Assembly: GCA_934343915.1 (NCBI GenBank)
Contig: CAKRIL010000041.1
Span: 1-24,994, forward strand
DNA length: 24,994 nt
Source of the DNA: an uncultured Lachnospiraceae bacterium
GTDB lineage: Bacteria; Bacillota; Clostridia; Lachnospirales; Lachnospiraceae
Direction of reading: 5' to 3'
In this document: one piece after another, positions 1 to 7,699 of the stretch
How positions within the stretch are numbered: the first letter of the stretch is position 1
Layout: each line of letters opens with the position of its first letter
Made by a program: the position numbers and the translations under genes
Notes under the pieces: generated by a model
What the model was told of the DNA's origin: nothing
The model's database searches: none
What the model saw: only the letters and a program-made list of their open reading frames with translations

Positions 1-627
1 AAGACTATCGTTTACAATGTAAACCATGAGACACTTACAGCAGATGATCAGATTATCTCAGCTGCTTCTTGTACAACAAACTGCTTAGCTCCTATGGCTA
101 AGGCTCTTAATGATTGTGCAACAATCGAATCAGGTATCATGTGTACAATTCATGCTTACACAGGTGACCAGATGATTCTTGATGGCCCACAGAGAAAGGG
201 TGATTTAAGAAGATCAAGAGCAGGTGCTTGCAACATCGTTCCTAACTCAACAGGTGCTGCTAAGGCTATCGGTCTTGTTATCCCAGAGTTAAACGGCAAG
301 CTTATCGGTTCTGCACAGAGAGTTCCTACACCTACAGGTTCTACAACAATCCTTGTTGCAGTTGTTAAGGGTGAGGTTACTAAGGAAGGCATCAACGAGG
401 CTATGAAGGCTGCTGCTACTGAGTCATTCGGTTACAACACAGATGAGATCGTATCAAGCGATGTTATCGGTATGAGATATGGTTCATTATTCGATGCTAC
501 ACAGACAATGGTATCTAAGATGGACGACGGCAACTCACTTGTACAGGTAGTTTCATGGTATGACAATGAGAACTCCTACACAAGCCAGATGGTTCGTACA
601 ATTAAGTACTTCGCAGAGCTTAACTAA
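1..627 (+). CDS. gap: Glyceraldehyde-3-phosphate dehydrogenase, 3' part
   Basis: This is the C-terminal part of the glycolytic enzyme that oxidises glyceraldehyde-3-phosphate to 1,3-bisphosphoglycerate with NAD and phosphate. The reading frame is open from base 1 and the start lies upstream of the window. The active-site motif SCTTNCLAP, with the nucleophilic cysteine, is encoded near bases 55-93. It is followed by the typical catalytic-domain blocks RVPTPTGS and WYDNENSY. About 208 residues are visible of a family length near 335-340. The gene is followed by a strong hairpin-T-tract and then pgk, the usual clostridial order. Codon use is strongly biased, as in highly expressed genes. Confidence 0.97.
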   Translation, partial: KTIVYNVNHETLTADDQIISAASCTTNCLAPMAKALNDCATIESGIMCTIHAYTGDQMILDGPQRKGDLRRSRAGACNIVPNSTGAAKAIGLVIPELNGKLIGSAQRVPTPTGSTTILVAVVKGEVTKEGINEAMKAAATESFGYNTDEIVSSDVIGMRYGSLFDATQTMVSKMDDGNSLVQVVSWYDNENSYTSQMVRTIKYFAELN

Positions 628-644
628 TTATTAATTAGACCTTT

Positions 645-678
645 ATGGGTCCGGTCTTGTGGACCGGACCCATTTTTT
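645..678 (+). terminator. Intrinsic terminator or attenuator between gap and pgk
   Basis: A perfect 12-bp stem (645-656 with 662-673) with a 5-nt loop is followed by a T-run to 678. It lies just 15 nt upstream of the pgk ribosome binding site. There is no room for a promoter between the two, so it probably acts as a partial terminator that sets the gap:pgk ratio, or as an mRNA-end stabiliser. Confidence 0.85.
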
Positions 679-705
679 CTATCATTAAAAAATGGAGGCA
701 TTATC

Positions 706-1926
706 ATGTTAAATAAGAAGACAGTTGATGATATCAATGTAAAGGGCAAGAGAGTACTTGTTCGTTGTGATTTCAATGTACCTCTTAAGAATGGCGAGAT
801 TACTGACGAGACTCGTATCGTTGCAGCTCTCCCTACAATCAATAAGTTAATCAACGAGGGTGCTAAGGTTATCCTCTGCTCACATCTTGGAAAGGTTAAG
901 AATGGCCCTAACGAGGGTGAGTCACTTGCTCCTGTTGCTAAGAGACTCTCAGAGAAGCTTGGCAAGGAAGTTGTATTCGTAGCAGATTACAATGTAACAG
1001 GTGAGGCTGCCACAGCAGCAGTTGCTGCAATGAAGGAGGGAGATGTTGTTCTTCTTCAGAATACACGTTTCAGAGGCGCTGAGGAGACTAAGAATGGTGA
1101 GCAGTTCTCCAAGGAGTTAGCTGATCTTGCAGATTCATATGTATGTGATGCTTTCGGTTCATCACACAGAGCACATGCTTCTGTTGCAGGTGTTACTAAG
1201 TTCATCAAGGAGAAGGGCGGAGACAATGCAGTTGGTTACCTTATGCAGAAGGAGATTGACTTCCTCGGAAATGCAGTCAACAACCCTGTTCGTCCATTCG
1301 TAGCTATTCTCGGTGGTGCTAAGGTTGCAGATAAGCTCAACGTAATCAACAACCTTCTTGAGAAGTGTGATACCCTTATCATCGGTGGTGGTATGGCATT
1401 CACATTCTTAAAGGCTAAGGGCTATGAGATTGGTAAGTCTCTTGTAGATGATGAGAAGATCGAGTACTGCAAGGAGATGATGGATAAGGCTGAGAAGCTT
1501 GGAAAGAAGCTCCTTCTCCCTATCGATACAACAATCGCTGCAGGCTTCCCTGATCCAATCGATGCTCCAATCGATGTAACAGTAGTAGATGCTGATAAGA
1601 TTCCTGCTGATATGGAAGGTCTTGATATCGGTACTAAGACACAGGCTCTTTTCGCAGATGCAGTTAAGTCCGCTAAGACAGTTGTATGGAACGGACCTAT
1701 GGGTGTATTCGAGAACCCGACTCTTGCAAAGGGTACAATCGCAGTAGCTAAGGCTCTTGCTGAGACAGAGGCTACAACAATCATCGGCGGCGGCGACAGC
1801 GCAGCAGCAGTTAATCAGTTAGGCTTTGCTGATAAGATGAGCCACATTTCAACAGGCGGCGGTGCTTCTCTTGAGTTCTTAGAGGGCAAGGAGCTTCCTG
1901 GCGTTATGGCAGCTGACGATAAGTAA
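706..1926 (+). CDS. pgk: Phosphoglycerate kinase
   Basis: This cytosolic glycolytic kinase transfers the acyl phosphate of 1,3-bisphosphoglycerate to ADP. The 406-residue product has the N-terminal substrate-binding motif VRCDFNVPL, the basic patch LCSHLG, and the C-terminal nucleotide-binding motifs VWNGPMGVFE and GGGDSAAA. Length is in the normal bacterial range (about 390-410). GGAGG lies at 694-698, seven bases before ATG, which fixes the start. It sits between gap and tpiA, and expression probably depends on read-through of the upstream hairpin or on a promoter inside gap. Confidence 0.98.
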   Translation: MLNKKTVDDINVKGKRVLVRCDFNVPLKNGEITDETRIVAALPTINKLINEGAKVILCSHLGKVKNGPNEGESLAPVAKRLSEKLGKEVVFVADYNVTGEAATAAVAAMKEGDVVLLQNTRFRGAEETKNGEQFSKELADLADSYVCDAFGSSHRAHASVAGVTKFIKEKGGDNAVGYLMQKEIDFLGNAVNNPVRPFVAILGGAKVADKLNVINNLLEKCDTLIIGGGMAFTFLKAKGYEIGKSLVDDEKIEYCKEMMDKAEKLGKKLLLPIDTTIAAGFPDPIDAPIDVTVVDADKIPADMEGLDIGTKTQALFADAVKSAKTVVWNGPMGVFENPTLAKGTIAVAKALAETEATTIIGGGDSAAAVNQLGFADKMSHISTGGGASLEFLEGKELPGVMAADDK

Positions 1927-1982
1927 TCAATTAGATTGATACTAATATTATAATTTATAGTATGAATTCATTATATGATGCA

Positions 1983-2042
1983 GTGGCAAAAGTTCAAAAG
2001 CAGTTCATGTCTGCATGGCAAGGCTTTTGAACTTTGAGCCAC
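1983..2042. repeat. Long imperfect inverted repeat before tpiA
   Basis: Bases 1983-2001 are complementary to 2023-2042, with about 18 pairs and one small bulge, around a 21-nt loop that has further partial pairing. No T-run follows, so this is not a standard intrinsic terminator. It ends about 44 nt before the tpiA ribosome binding site. It could be an mRNA processing or stability structure, or a small palindromic repeat. No clear target duplication is visible. Confidence 0.6.
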
Positions 2043-2095
2043 TTGCTGTGGAGCAATTCGCAGGCATCATGTTTTCGTGCGGAATGGAGAAGAGT

Positions 2096-2842
2096 ATGCG
2101 TAAGAAGATTGTTGCCGGAAACTGGAAGATGAACATGACTCCAAGTCAGGCAGTAGCTTTAGTAGAAGAGCTTAAGCCATTAGTAGTATCAGATGATGTT
2201 GAGGTAGTATACTGTGTACCTGCTATCGATATTGTACCTGTTGTCAATGCTGTTAAGGGAACTAACGTAGCAGTAGGAGCTGAGAATATGTACTTCGAGA
2301 CAAAGGGTGCATATACCGGCGAGATTTCAGCAGACATGCTTGTTGATGCGGGCGTTAAGTATGTTATAATCGGACATTCCGAGAGAAGAGATTACTTCAA
2401 GGAGGATGATGTTCTCCTTAATAAGAAGGTTAAGAAGGCTATTGAAGCAGGTCTTACCCCAATCCTTTGCTGTGGTGAGACATTAGAGCAGAGAGAGCTT
2501 GGGGTTACACTTGACTGGATAAGACTTCAGATTAAGTCCGATCTTGCCGGTGTTGCAGCAGCAGATGTTGCTAACCTTGTAATCGCTTATGAGCCTATAT
2601 GGGCTATCGGAACAGGTAAGACAGCTACATCCGATCAGGCACAGGAGGTATGTAAGGCTATCCGTGACTGCGTTCGTGAGATGTATGATGATGCTACGGC
2701 AGAGTCAGTGCGTATTCAGTACGGCGGTTCCGTCAATGCAGGAAATGCAGCAGAGCTTTTTGCTAAGCCTGACATCGATGGCGGTCTTGTAGGCGGTGCA
2801 AGCTTGAAGGCTGACTTTGGAAAGATTGTAAATTACAAATAA
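2096..2842 (+). CDS. tpiA: Triosephosphate isomerase
   Basis: This enzyme interconverts dihydroxyacetone phosphate and glyceraldehyde-3-phosphate in the cytosol. The 248-residue product has all the family hallmarks: GNWKMN with the catalytic lysine at residue 11, the electrophilic histidine in IIGHSERR, the catalytic glutamate in AYEPIWAIGTGK, and the phosphate-binding YGGSV. The frame stays open upstream to 2015, but ATG at 2096 is preferred: GGAGA at 2086-2090 is well spaced, MRKKIVAGNW is the usual N-terminus, and the upstream extension falls in an inverted repeat. It is followed by a terminator that ends the glycolytic block. Confidence 0.97.
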   Translation: MRKKIVAGNWKMNMTPSQAVALVEELKPLVVSDDVEVVYCVPAIDIVPVVNAVKGTNVAVGAENMYFETKGAYTGEISADMLVDAGVKYVIIGHSERRDYFKEDDVLLNKKVKKAIEAGLTPILCCGETLEQRELGVTLDWIRLQIKSDLAGVAAADVANLVIAYEPIWAIGTGKTATSDQAQEVCKAIRDCVREMYDDATAESVRIQYGGSVNAGNAAELFAKPDIDGGLVGGASLKADFGKIVNYK

Positions 2843-2890
2843 TGTGAGCTTTCTCTGGGAACATAAATAGATTTCCTGAGGAGATGGAAG

Positions 2891-2927
2891 GAACCGGATT
2901 TGCGGGATAGCATGTCCGGTTCTTTTT
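2891..2927 (+). terminator. Intrinsic terminator after tpiA
   Basis: An 8-bp stem (2891-2898 with 2915-2922) is followed by five T residues. It closes the gap-pgk-tpiA transcription unit immediately before the first MITE-like element. Confidence 0.75.
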
Positions 2928-2934
2928 GGTTTAG

Positions 2935-3254
2935 TTATGAAGATTCGGGTGTCAAAACATGCCAATTTAATATCTGAGTCTATAACGTATTATATTTATA
3001 CATATCAGTTCCGTTGTCCGAAGCAAGATGTTCTAAGAACTCTGATAGAGGTATTCTATACGTTCGCCACCGAAGTAAAGCATACATCCGTGTATGCATT
3101 GCTTCTAAAGCAGCATCCGTGCTGCTTTTGGCTAGATATATAGCAGAGTTCTAAGAACATCTAAGCTTCTCCCAAAAGTCATGATATGTATAAATATAAT
3201 ACGTTATACACAGCTAGTTATATATAGCATGCTTTGACACCCGAATCTTATGAA
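2935..3254. mobile_element. MITE-like palindromic element 1 with 7-bp target duplication
   Basis: The element spans about 2942-3247 (306 bp). Its terminal inverted repeats begin GATTCGGGTGTCAAAACATG and pair over about 21 bp with one mismatch. It is flanked by perfect 7-bp direct repeats TTATGAA at 2935-2941 and 3248-3254. No credible coding sequence is inside. Inner arms are also complementary: a 27-bp perfect repeat starts near 2980 and pairs with bases near 3180-3206, and a 19-bp arm pairs with one mismatch. Two short hairpins sit at the centre, so nearly the whole element could fold on itself. The TIR matches that of the element at 5706-5797. Confidence 0.85.
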
Positions 3255-3261
3255 CAAAAAA

Positions 3262-3288
3262 TTTATTATTAATGCAACAAAATATAAT
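3262..3288 (+). promoter_or_regulatory. Possible promoter of the sigma/anti-sigma pair
   Basis: A TATAAT lies at 3283-3288 in a very AT-rich stretch between the MITE-like element and the sigma gene. The best -35 candidate (TTTATT, 3262-3267) is weak and 15 bp away. An ECF-type autoregulated promoter is equally possible and could not be recognised without a known consensus. Confidence 0.3.
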
Positions 3289-3371
3289 TTTTTCCGAGAA
3301 GATAGATGAAGGACACATTGGTTGATTGTGATTCGCAATCAATGGCAGGAGCCTTTGAGGGAGGTGAACGG

Positions 3372-3926
3372 ATGAAGGATAATAACATTGTTGAATTATT
3401 TTGGCGCAGGAGCGAGAGCGCAATCGCTGAAACCGAACTGAAATATGGGAAGTATCTGCACAGCATTTCGTACCGGATTCTGACGGATACGGAGGATGCA
3501 AGGGAGTGTGTCAATGATACCTACAATGATGCATGGCAGTCAATGCCGCCTCATCGCCCTCTGGTTCTTTCCACCTTTTTAGGGAAGATTACACGCCGCA
3601 TATCTATCGACAGATGGAGATTGAGAAATGCCCAAAAGCGTGGCGGTGGCGAGATAGTTCTTGTTCTTGATGAACTGGAGAACTGCGTTTCGGGTTCTGA
3701 CAGCGTAGAGGGTGAAATGGAGCGCAGGGAGCTGGCTGAGCTGCTGGATTCATTTTTAGGGACATTGGCAGACACAGAGCGCAGGGTATTTCTTTGCAGG
3801 TATTGGTATATGGATTCGATTCAGACTATTGCGAAGCAGTTTGGCTTTTCACAGAGTAAGGTCACATCTATGCTGCATAGGACGAGAGGGAAACTGAGGA
3901 CTATGCTTGAAAAGGAGGGCTATTGA
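3372..3926 (+). CDS. ECF-type RNA polymerase sigma factor
   Basis: This is a 184-residue sigma-70-family protein of the ECF class, which directs RNA polymerase to a small regulon. Region 2 covers roughly residues 20-85, with DARECVNDTYNDAW matching region 2.2 and a basic IDRWRLRNAQKRG segment after it. Region 4 is residues about 125-180, with the helix-turn-helix TIAKQFGFSQSKVTSMLHR. The frame is open from 3306, but ATG at 3372 is preferred because GGGAGGTG lies just upstream. Its stop shares a base with the next start, so the two are translationally coupled. This is the usual sigma then anti-sigma arrangement. The inducing signal is not evident. Confidence 0.9.
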   Translation: MKDNNIVELFWRRSESAIAETELKYGKYLHSISYRILTDTEDARECVNDTYNDAWQSMPPHRPLVLSTFLGKITRRISIDRWRLRNAQKRGGGEIVLVLDELENCVSGSDSVEGEMERRELAELLDSFLGTLADTERRVFLCRYWYMDSIQTIAKQFGFSQSKVTSMLHRTRGKLRTMLEKEGY

Positions 3927-5569
3927 TGAAATCCAACGATTTACTTGACGCTATCGGTGAAGTGTCTGATGAGTATATTGCAGACGCGGAAAATGTAAAG
4001 AAAAGGAGAATGCCGCGGTGGGCAAGATGGTCCTGCACGGCAGCCGCATGCCTTGTCGCTGTGGCAGGGATTGGAGGCGTGCTGCTGATAAGAGGCGGCA
4101 TAAACGGTGGCTCTGCTGGAGGCTCGGGTCATGCGGGCGGCAGCAGCTTCATGCGTTATGCAGGTCCGGTATTTCCGATGACCTTGCTTGAGAGTAACCC
4201 GGAGATTTCTGCTGAGCGCGATATCACAATGGATTTTGCGCCATGGGTTCCGGTATGGATTTCCAATGAGGAGGAAGCAGCTTCATACCCATTGGAGAGC
4301 GACAGGCAGGAGATTTTAGACAACTATAACGAATGGTATCCGGAAGGCGGATATTATCGGTACTCAGGCAATATTATAGTGAAGGATTCATATATCCTGG
4401 AAAACACAAGTGCACAGAATCAGACAGTTCATGTGCTCTACCCATTTGTTTCCAGCCTGAAGGATCTGGATAATAATATTCCGTCACTGACCGTGAATGG
4501 AGAGGCGCTTGAGACAACGCTTCATGCGGGCAGCTATGCAGGAGACTTTGAGGGCGCATGGGGCGGCAGCTCAAAAGAGTTAAAAGAAGGGAGCGTGAAT
4601 CTGTCATATATTGAGAACTGGGAAGGCTACAGAAGCCTTCTTTCGGATGGAACTTATATGAACAGGGCGTTGGGAGATTTTGTAAATCTCAGTGATATTT
4701 CTGTGACGGTTTATGAGTTTAGCGATGCATGGGGGGCACCGAAGGATGATAAGGCGGGGATTACGAATCCTACTATCCGCGTTATGTTTGACCTTGACTA
4801 CGAAAAGACGCAGGTATTGTCCTATGGTTTTAATGGAAGTCTATGGGACGGGGAGAATGGTATTATGGGGAAGGAATTTTCCATACGCCGACAGGGAGAA
4901 TCTGGCTATGGAAGTCCTTATTATATCATTGTTGTCGGAGAGGATATACAGAATGTCGAATATGAAGGATATGTAACCGGCGGCTGGGATACTGAGAAAA
5001 CAATAGAGGCCGGTATGACGATATCAAGAAGGGAGTCTAATCTGGAGGAGGCACTGAGAGTGGTTGCAGAGTCCGGATACAGGACTGCTTTTGAGATGGG
5101 ATACTTCGAGAGCGATTACGATTATGGATTTGAATTGTATTTTGGCTTGTTAAAAGAGCATTTGATGGCATACAGTTCACTCTCCGGGAACGGAGTGCAG
5201 CGCTATGAGGATGGTGCGATTGAAAATATGGATGTGATTGGAGTGTCGCGCGTGTTCTGGCTGGAGGCGGAGGTCACAATTCCTGCCGGTAGCTATGCCA
5301 CGGTTGAAGCAGTGTCCGAGAAAGAACCGAGCTATGATTTCTATTGTTCAAATACGGCGAACAGGAAGATTAGCGGGTATGATATGGTGACAAGGCTTGG
5401 AAGCAATCTGATATTTACCGGGCAGACAGCGAGATTAGAGGACAGAGGACGGATTGAGATTGTACGGCAGAATTTCGGGTTCGATATCGAAAACGGAATT
5501 AACGAGGTGGAACTTGACATGCAGGAGCCGCATTATTATCTGGAAGTCAGGCCCGCCGCCGCGGAATAA
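3926..5569 (+). CDS. Membrane-anchored protein, probable anti-sigma factor
   Basis: The 547-residue product starts with a short cytoplasmic region (about residues 1-34), then one transmembrane helix (about 36-56), a Gly/Ser-rich linker (about 59-75) and a large external domain with many aromatic and acidic residues. The N-terminus LLDAIGEVSDEYI followed by KKRR and the helix is typical of clostridial proteins encoded just after ECF sigma factors. I infer that it holds the sigma factor at the membrane and senses an envelope signal, though no named domain was recognised in the external part. GGAGGG at 3914-3919 supports ATG at 3926. A TTG one codon earlier is less likely. A terminator follows. 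Confidence 0.7.
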   Translation: MKSNDLLDAIGEVSDEYIADAENVKKRRMPRWARWSCTAAACLVAVAGIGGVLLIRGGINGGSAGGSGHAGGSSFMRYAGPVFPMTLLESNPEISAERDITMDFAPWVPVWISNEEEAASYPLESDRQEILDNYNEWYPEGGYYRYSGNIIVKDSYILENTSAQNQTVHVLYPFVSSLKDLDNNIPSLTVNGEALETTLHAGSYAGDFEGAWGGSSKELKEGSVNLSYIENWEGYRSLLSDGTYMNRALGDFVNLSDISVTVYEFSDAWGAPKDDKAGITNPTIRVMFDLDYEKTQVLSYGFNGSLWDGENGIMGKEFSIRRQGESGYGSPYYIIVVGEDIQNVEYEGYVTGGWDTEKTIEAGMTISRRESNLEEALRVVAESGYRTAFEMGYFESDYDYGFELYFGLLKEHLMAYSSLSGNGVQRYEDGAIENMDVIGVSRVFWLEAEVTIPAGSYATVEAVSEKEPSYDFYCSNTANRKISGYDMVTRLGSNLIFTGQTARLEDRGRIEIVRQNFGFDIENGINEVELDMQEPHYYLEVRPAAAE

Positions 5570-5605
5570 GGGCTTGTGTTTAGAAAAATGAAAATAAAAA
5601 AGAAG

Positions 5606-5636
5606 ATAGGGCAGCCTGCTGCCCTATTTTTCTTTT
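5606..5636 (+). terminator. Intrinsic terminator after the anti-sigma gene
   Basis: A 9-bp stem (5606-5614 with 5619-5627) with a 4-nt loop is followed by a T-rich tract. It is partly bidirectional, because an A-rich stretch precedes the stem. Confidence 0.85.
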
Positions 5637-5698
5637 TAATACATGGGAAGGCTGTGAGCTTCACAGTATCTTATATTTTTCAGATTAATTTTGATTTG

Positions 5699-5804
5699 AA
5701 TATAGGATTCAGGTGCCAAAACAGGCTCTATAAGCTTAATCGTGTATAACATGATATACACTTTTAAAATAAATCATGATGTTTTGGCACCTGAATCAAT
5801 ATAG
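5699..5804. mobile_element. MITE-like palindromic element 2 with 7-bp target duplication
   Basis: This 92-bp element (5706-5797) has perfect 18-bp terminal inverted repeats, GATTCAGGTGCCAAAACA at the left and its complement at the right. It is flanked by perfect 7-bp direct repeats AATATAG at 5699-5705 and 5798-5804. It has no coding capacity and contains one short internal hairpin. The TIR differs from element 1 at only two of the 18 bases. The element lies between the anti-sigma terminator and the metN promoter. Confidence 0.85.
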
Positions 5805-5838
5805 GAAAAAACTATAACAAACTCTAGGTAAAACATAT

Positions 5839-5867
5839 TTGTATTTTTACGGCGGAGCATGTATAAT
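5839..5867 (+). promoter_or_regulatory. Probable promoter of the metNIQ operon
   Basis: TTGTAT (5839-5844) and TATAAT (5862-5867) are separated by 17 bp, leaving a 5' leader of about 55 nt. No S-box (SAM-I) riboswitch or T-box leader fits in this short leader, so regulation by methionine, if any, is not through those elements. Confidence 0.55.
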
Positions 5868-5929
5868 CGCTTTTACAGTCAGAAATGTAAGCATATTGAC
5901 ATAGTAGGAAATTAGAAAGTGATGATTTT

Positions 5930-7000
5930 ATGATAGAAATTAAGAATCTTAATAAGACCTACCATCTGAAATCCGGTGATGTCGAGGCAGCCAAGAATGT
6001 CTCGCTCACGATTGAGGATGGCGAAATATACGGAATAATCGGATACTCAGGAGCAGGCAAGTCGACACTTGTGCGCTGCATCAATCTTCTCGAGGTTCCT
6101 GATTCCGGAGAAATTACCGTGAACGGAGTGCAGCTCACAAGAATGGAGAGCACGCCGAAGGGTGAAGCATTAAAGAAGGTAAGTGACAAGGAACTTAACA
6201 AGGCAAGGCACGGAATAGGAATGATATTCCAGCATTTTAATCTTCTTGACAGAAGCACCGTATTTGACAATATAGCATATCCGCTTAAGTATTCAGGAAA
6301 AAGCAAGACAGAGATAAAGGATAGAGTACATGAGCTCCTTGAGCTTGTTGACTTAAAGGACAAGGAGAACGTGTATCCTTCACAGCTTTCAGGCGGACAG
6401 AAGCAGAGAGTTGCTATCGCGAGAGCACTTGCGAACAATCCGGGAGTGCTTTTATCGGATGAGGCGACGAGCGCACTCGACCCGGAGGCCACGGAGGCGA
6501 TACTTAACCTATTAAAGAAGCTTAACAGACAGCTCGGACTCACGATTGTGCTCATCACGCATGAGATGACCGTAATCAAGTCGATATGCAGCAGAGTTGC
6601 GGTTATGGAGAATGGAGAGGTTGTCGAGCAGGGAGATGTGTACGATATTTTTGCACATCCTAAGCAGCCGATAACCAAGAAGTTCATCAATACGGTATCC
6701 AATCTCTCTAAGATTAACAAGATGATTGCCGAGAATGTGCCGCTTGTGCAGCTCTCCGGGAATGACAGGCTTGTGAAGCTTATATTTGAGAATGACTGCA
6801 CAGGTGAGGCGGTAATATCCGATATCTCCAAGAGGTTTGACATCAAGGTTAATATCGTTCTTGCGAATGTCGAGATGATTGGAGACAGACCGCTCGGAGG
6901 GATAATTGTTATCCTTAATGGCAGTGATGAGGCACTTGACGACACGTTCGAGTACCTTAAAAAGATAAAGGTTGGAACGGAGGTATTGTCAAATGAATAA
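5930..7000 (+). CDS. metN: Methionine ABC importer ATP-binding protein
   Basis: This 356-residue cytoplasmic ATPase powers MetNIQ-type uptake of methionine or its derivatives. Visible motifs are Walker A GYSGAGKS (residues 38-45), the Q-loop region IFQHFNLL, the ABC signature LSGGQKQR, Walker B with catalytic glutamate LLSDEATSALDPEAT, and the switch histidine ITHEM. The last 80 or so residues form the NIL/ACT-like C2 domain that in E. coli MetN binds methionine and inhibits transport. The ribosome binding site is weak (GAAAGTGAT before 5930). The stop lies 8 bases inside the metI start, indicating translational coupling. Confidence 0.93.
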   Translation: MIEIKNLNKTYHLKSGDVEAAKNVSLTIEDGEIYGIIGYSGAGKSTLVRCINLLEVPDSGEITVNGVQLTRMESTPKGEALKKVSDKELNKARHGIGMIFQHFNLLDRSTVFDNIAYPLKYSGKSKTEIKDRVHELLELVDLKDKENVYPSQLSGGQKQRVAIARALANNPGVLLSDEATSALDPEATEAILNLLKKLNRQLGLTIVLITHEMTVIKSICSRVAVMENGEVVEQGDVYDIFAHPKQPITKKFINTVSNLSKINKMIAENVPLVQLSGNDRLVKLIFENDCTGEAVISDISKRFDIKVNIVLANVEMIGDRPLGGIIVILNGSDEALDDTFEYLKKIKVGTEVLSNE

Positions 7001-7697
7001 TTTTCTTGAAAAGATAATGCCGAACGTACTTGATTACTGGGACAGGTTCACAACAAGCTGCGGACAGACTATTCAGATGTTCGCGATAGCAGGAATATTC
7101 ACATTTATATTCGGACTTGCCTTCGGTGTGATACTCACGGTGACAAAAAGAGGCGGAATAAGACAGAATCTTGTTATATATTACATCGTTGATATTTTTA
7201 CCAATGTATTCAGGTCAATTCCATTTATCATACTGCTTATCTTCCTGATTCCTTTCACAAGAGCACTTGTAGGAACGGCAATCGGAGTCAAGGGAGCGGT
7301 TGTTCCGCTTATATTCGGAGCAGTTCCGTTCTTTACAAGACAGGTTGAGACAGCACTTGCCAATGTATCCTATGGAAAAATCGAGGCGGCAAGGAGTATG
7401 GGAAGCAATACATTCGGACTTATATTCAGAATATATCTTCATGAGGCTGTTCCGGAGCTTATCCGAGTGACGACGATAACGGCGATAAGCCTTATAGGTC
7501 TTACGACGATGGCAGGTGCGGTCGGTGCCGGCGGTATCGGAAGCTTTGCAATCAACTACGGACAGAATCTCAACCATCAGGACATTGTAAACGTGTGCGT
7601 TGTCTTACTTCTCGCATTCGTATGTGTCCTTCAGACATTAGGTAATTTCTTCTCAAAGAAGACAACCAATAGAGAATTAATTACAAGGAGGAAATGA
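6993..7697 (+). CDS. metI: Methionine ABC importer permease
   Basis: This 234-residue inner-membrane permease has about five hydrophobic helices and the EAA coupling motif EAARSMGSNTFGLIFR, through which it contacts MetN. Length is close to the E. coli protein (217). A TTG upstream at 6972 opens the frame earlier, but ATG at 6993 follows GGAGG (6979-6983) at normal distance and overlaps metN by 8 bases. It overlaps or abuts metQ at its 3' end, so the three genes are one coupled operon. Confidence 0.93.
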   Translation: MNNFLEKIMPNVLDYWDRFTTSCGQTIQMFAIAGIFTFIFGLAFGVILTVTKRGGIRQNLVIYYIVDIFTNVFRSIPFIILLIFLIPFTRALVGTAIGVKGAVVPLIFGAVPFFTRQVETALANVSYGKIEAARSMGSNTFGLIFRIYLHEAVPELIRVTTITAISLIGLTTMAGAVGAGGIGSFAINYGQNLNHQDIVNVCVVLLLAFVCVLQTLGNFFSKKTTNRELITRRK

Positions 7698-7699
7698 AA

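Noticed and set aside
2937..3143. 68-codon plus-strand frame inside MITE-like element 1
   Set aside because: It runs across the inverted repeats and internal hairpins, has no ribosome binding site and looks non-coding.
5805..5929. Possible SAM-I (S-box) or T-box leader before metN
   Set aside because: The leader after the predicted promoter is only about 55 nt and shows none of the conserved S-box or T-box sequences.
5959..6945. 328-codon open frame on the minus strand opposite metN
   Set aside because: metN on the plus strand has all ABC ATPase motifs. The antisense frame has a Ser/Ile-rich composition typical of a shadow and no ribosome binding site.
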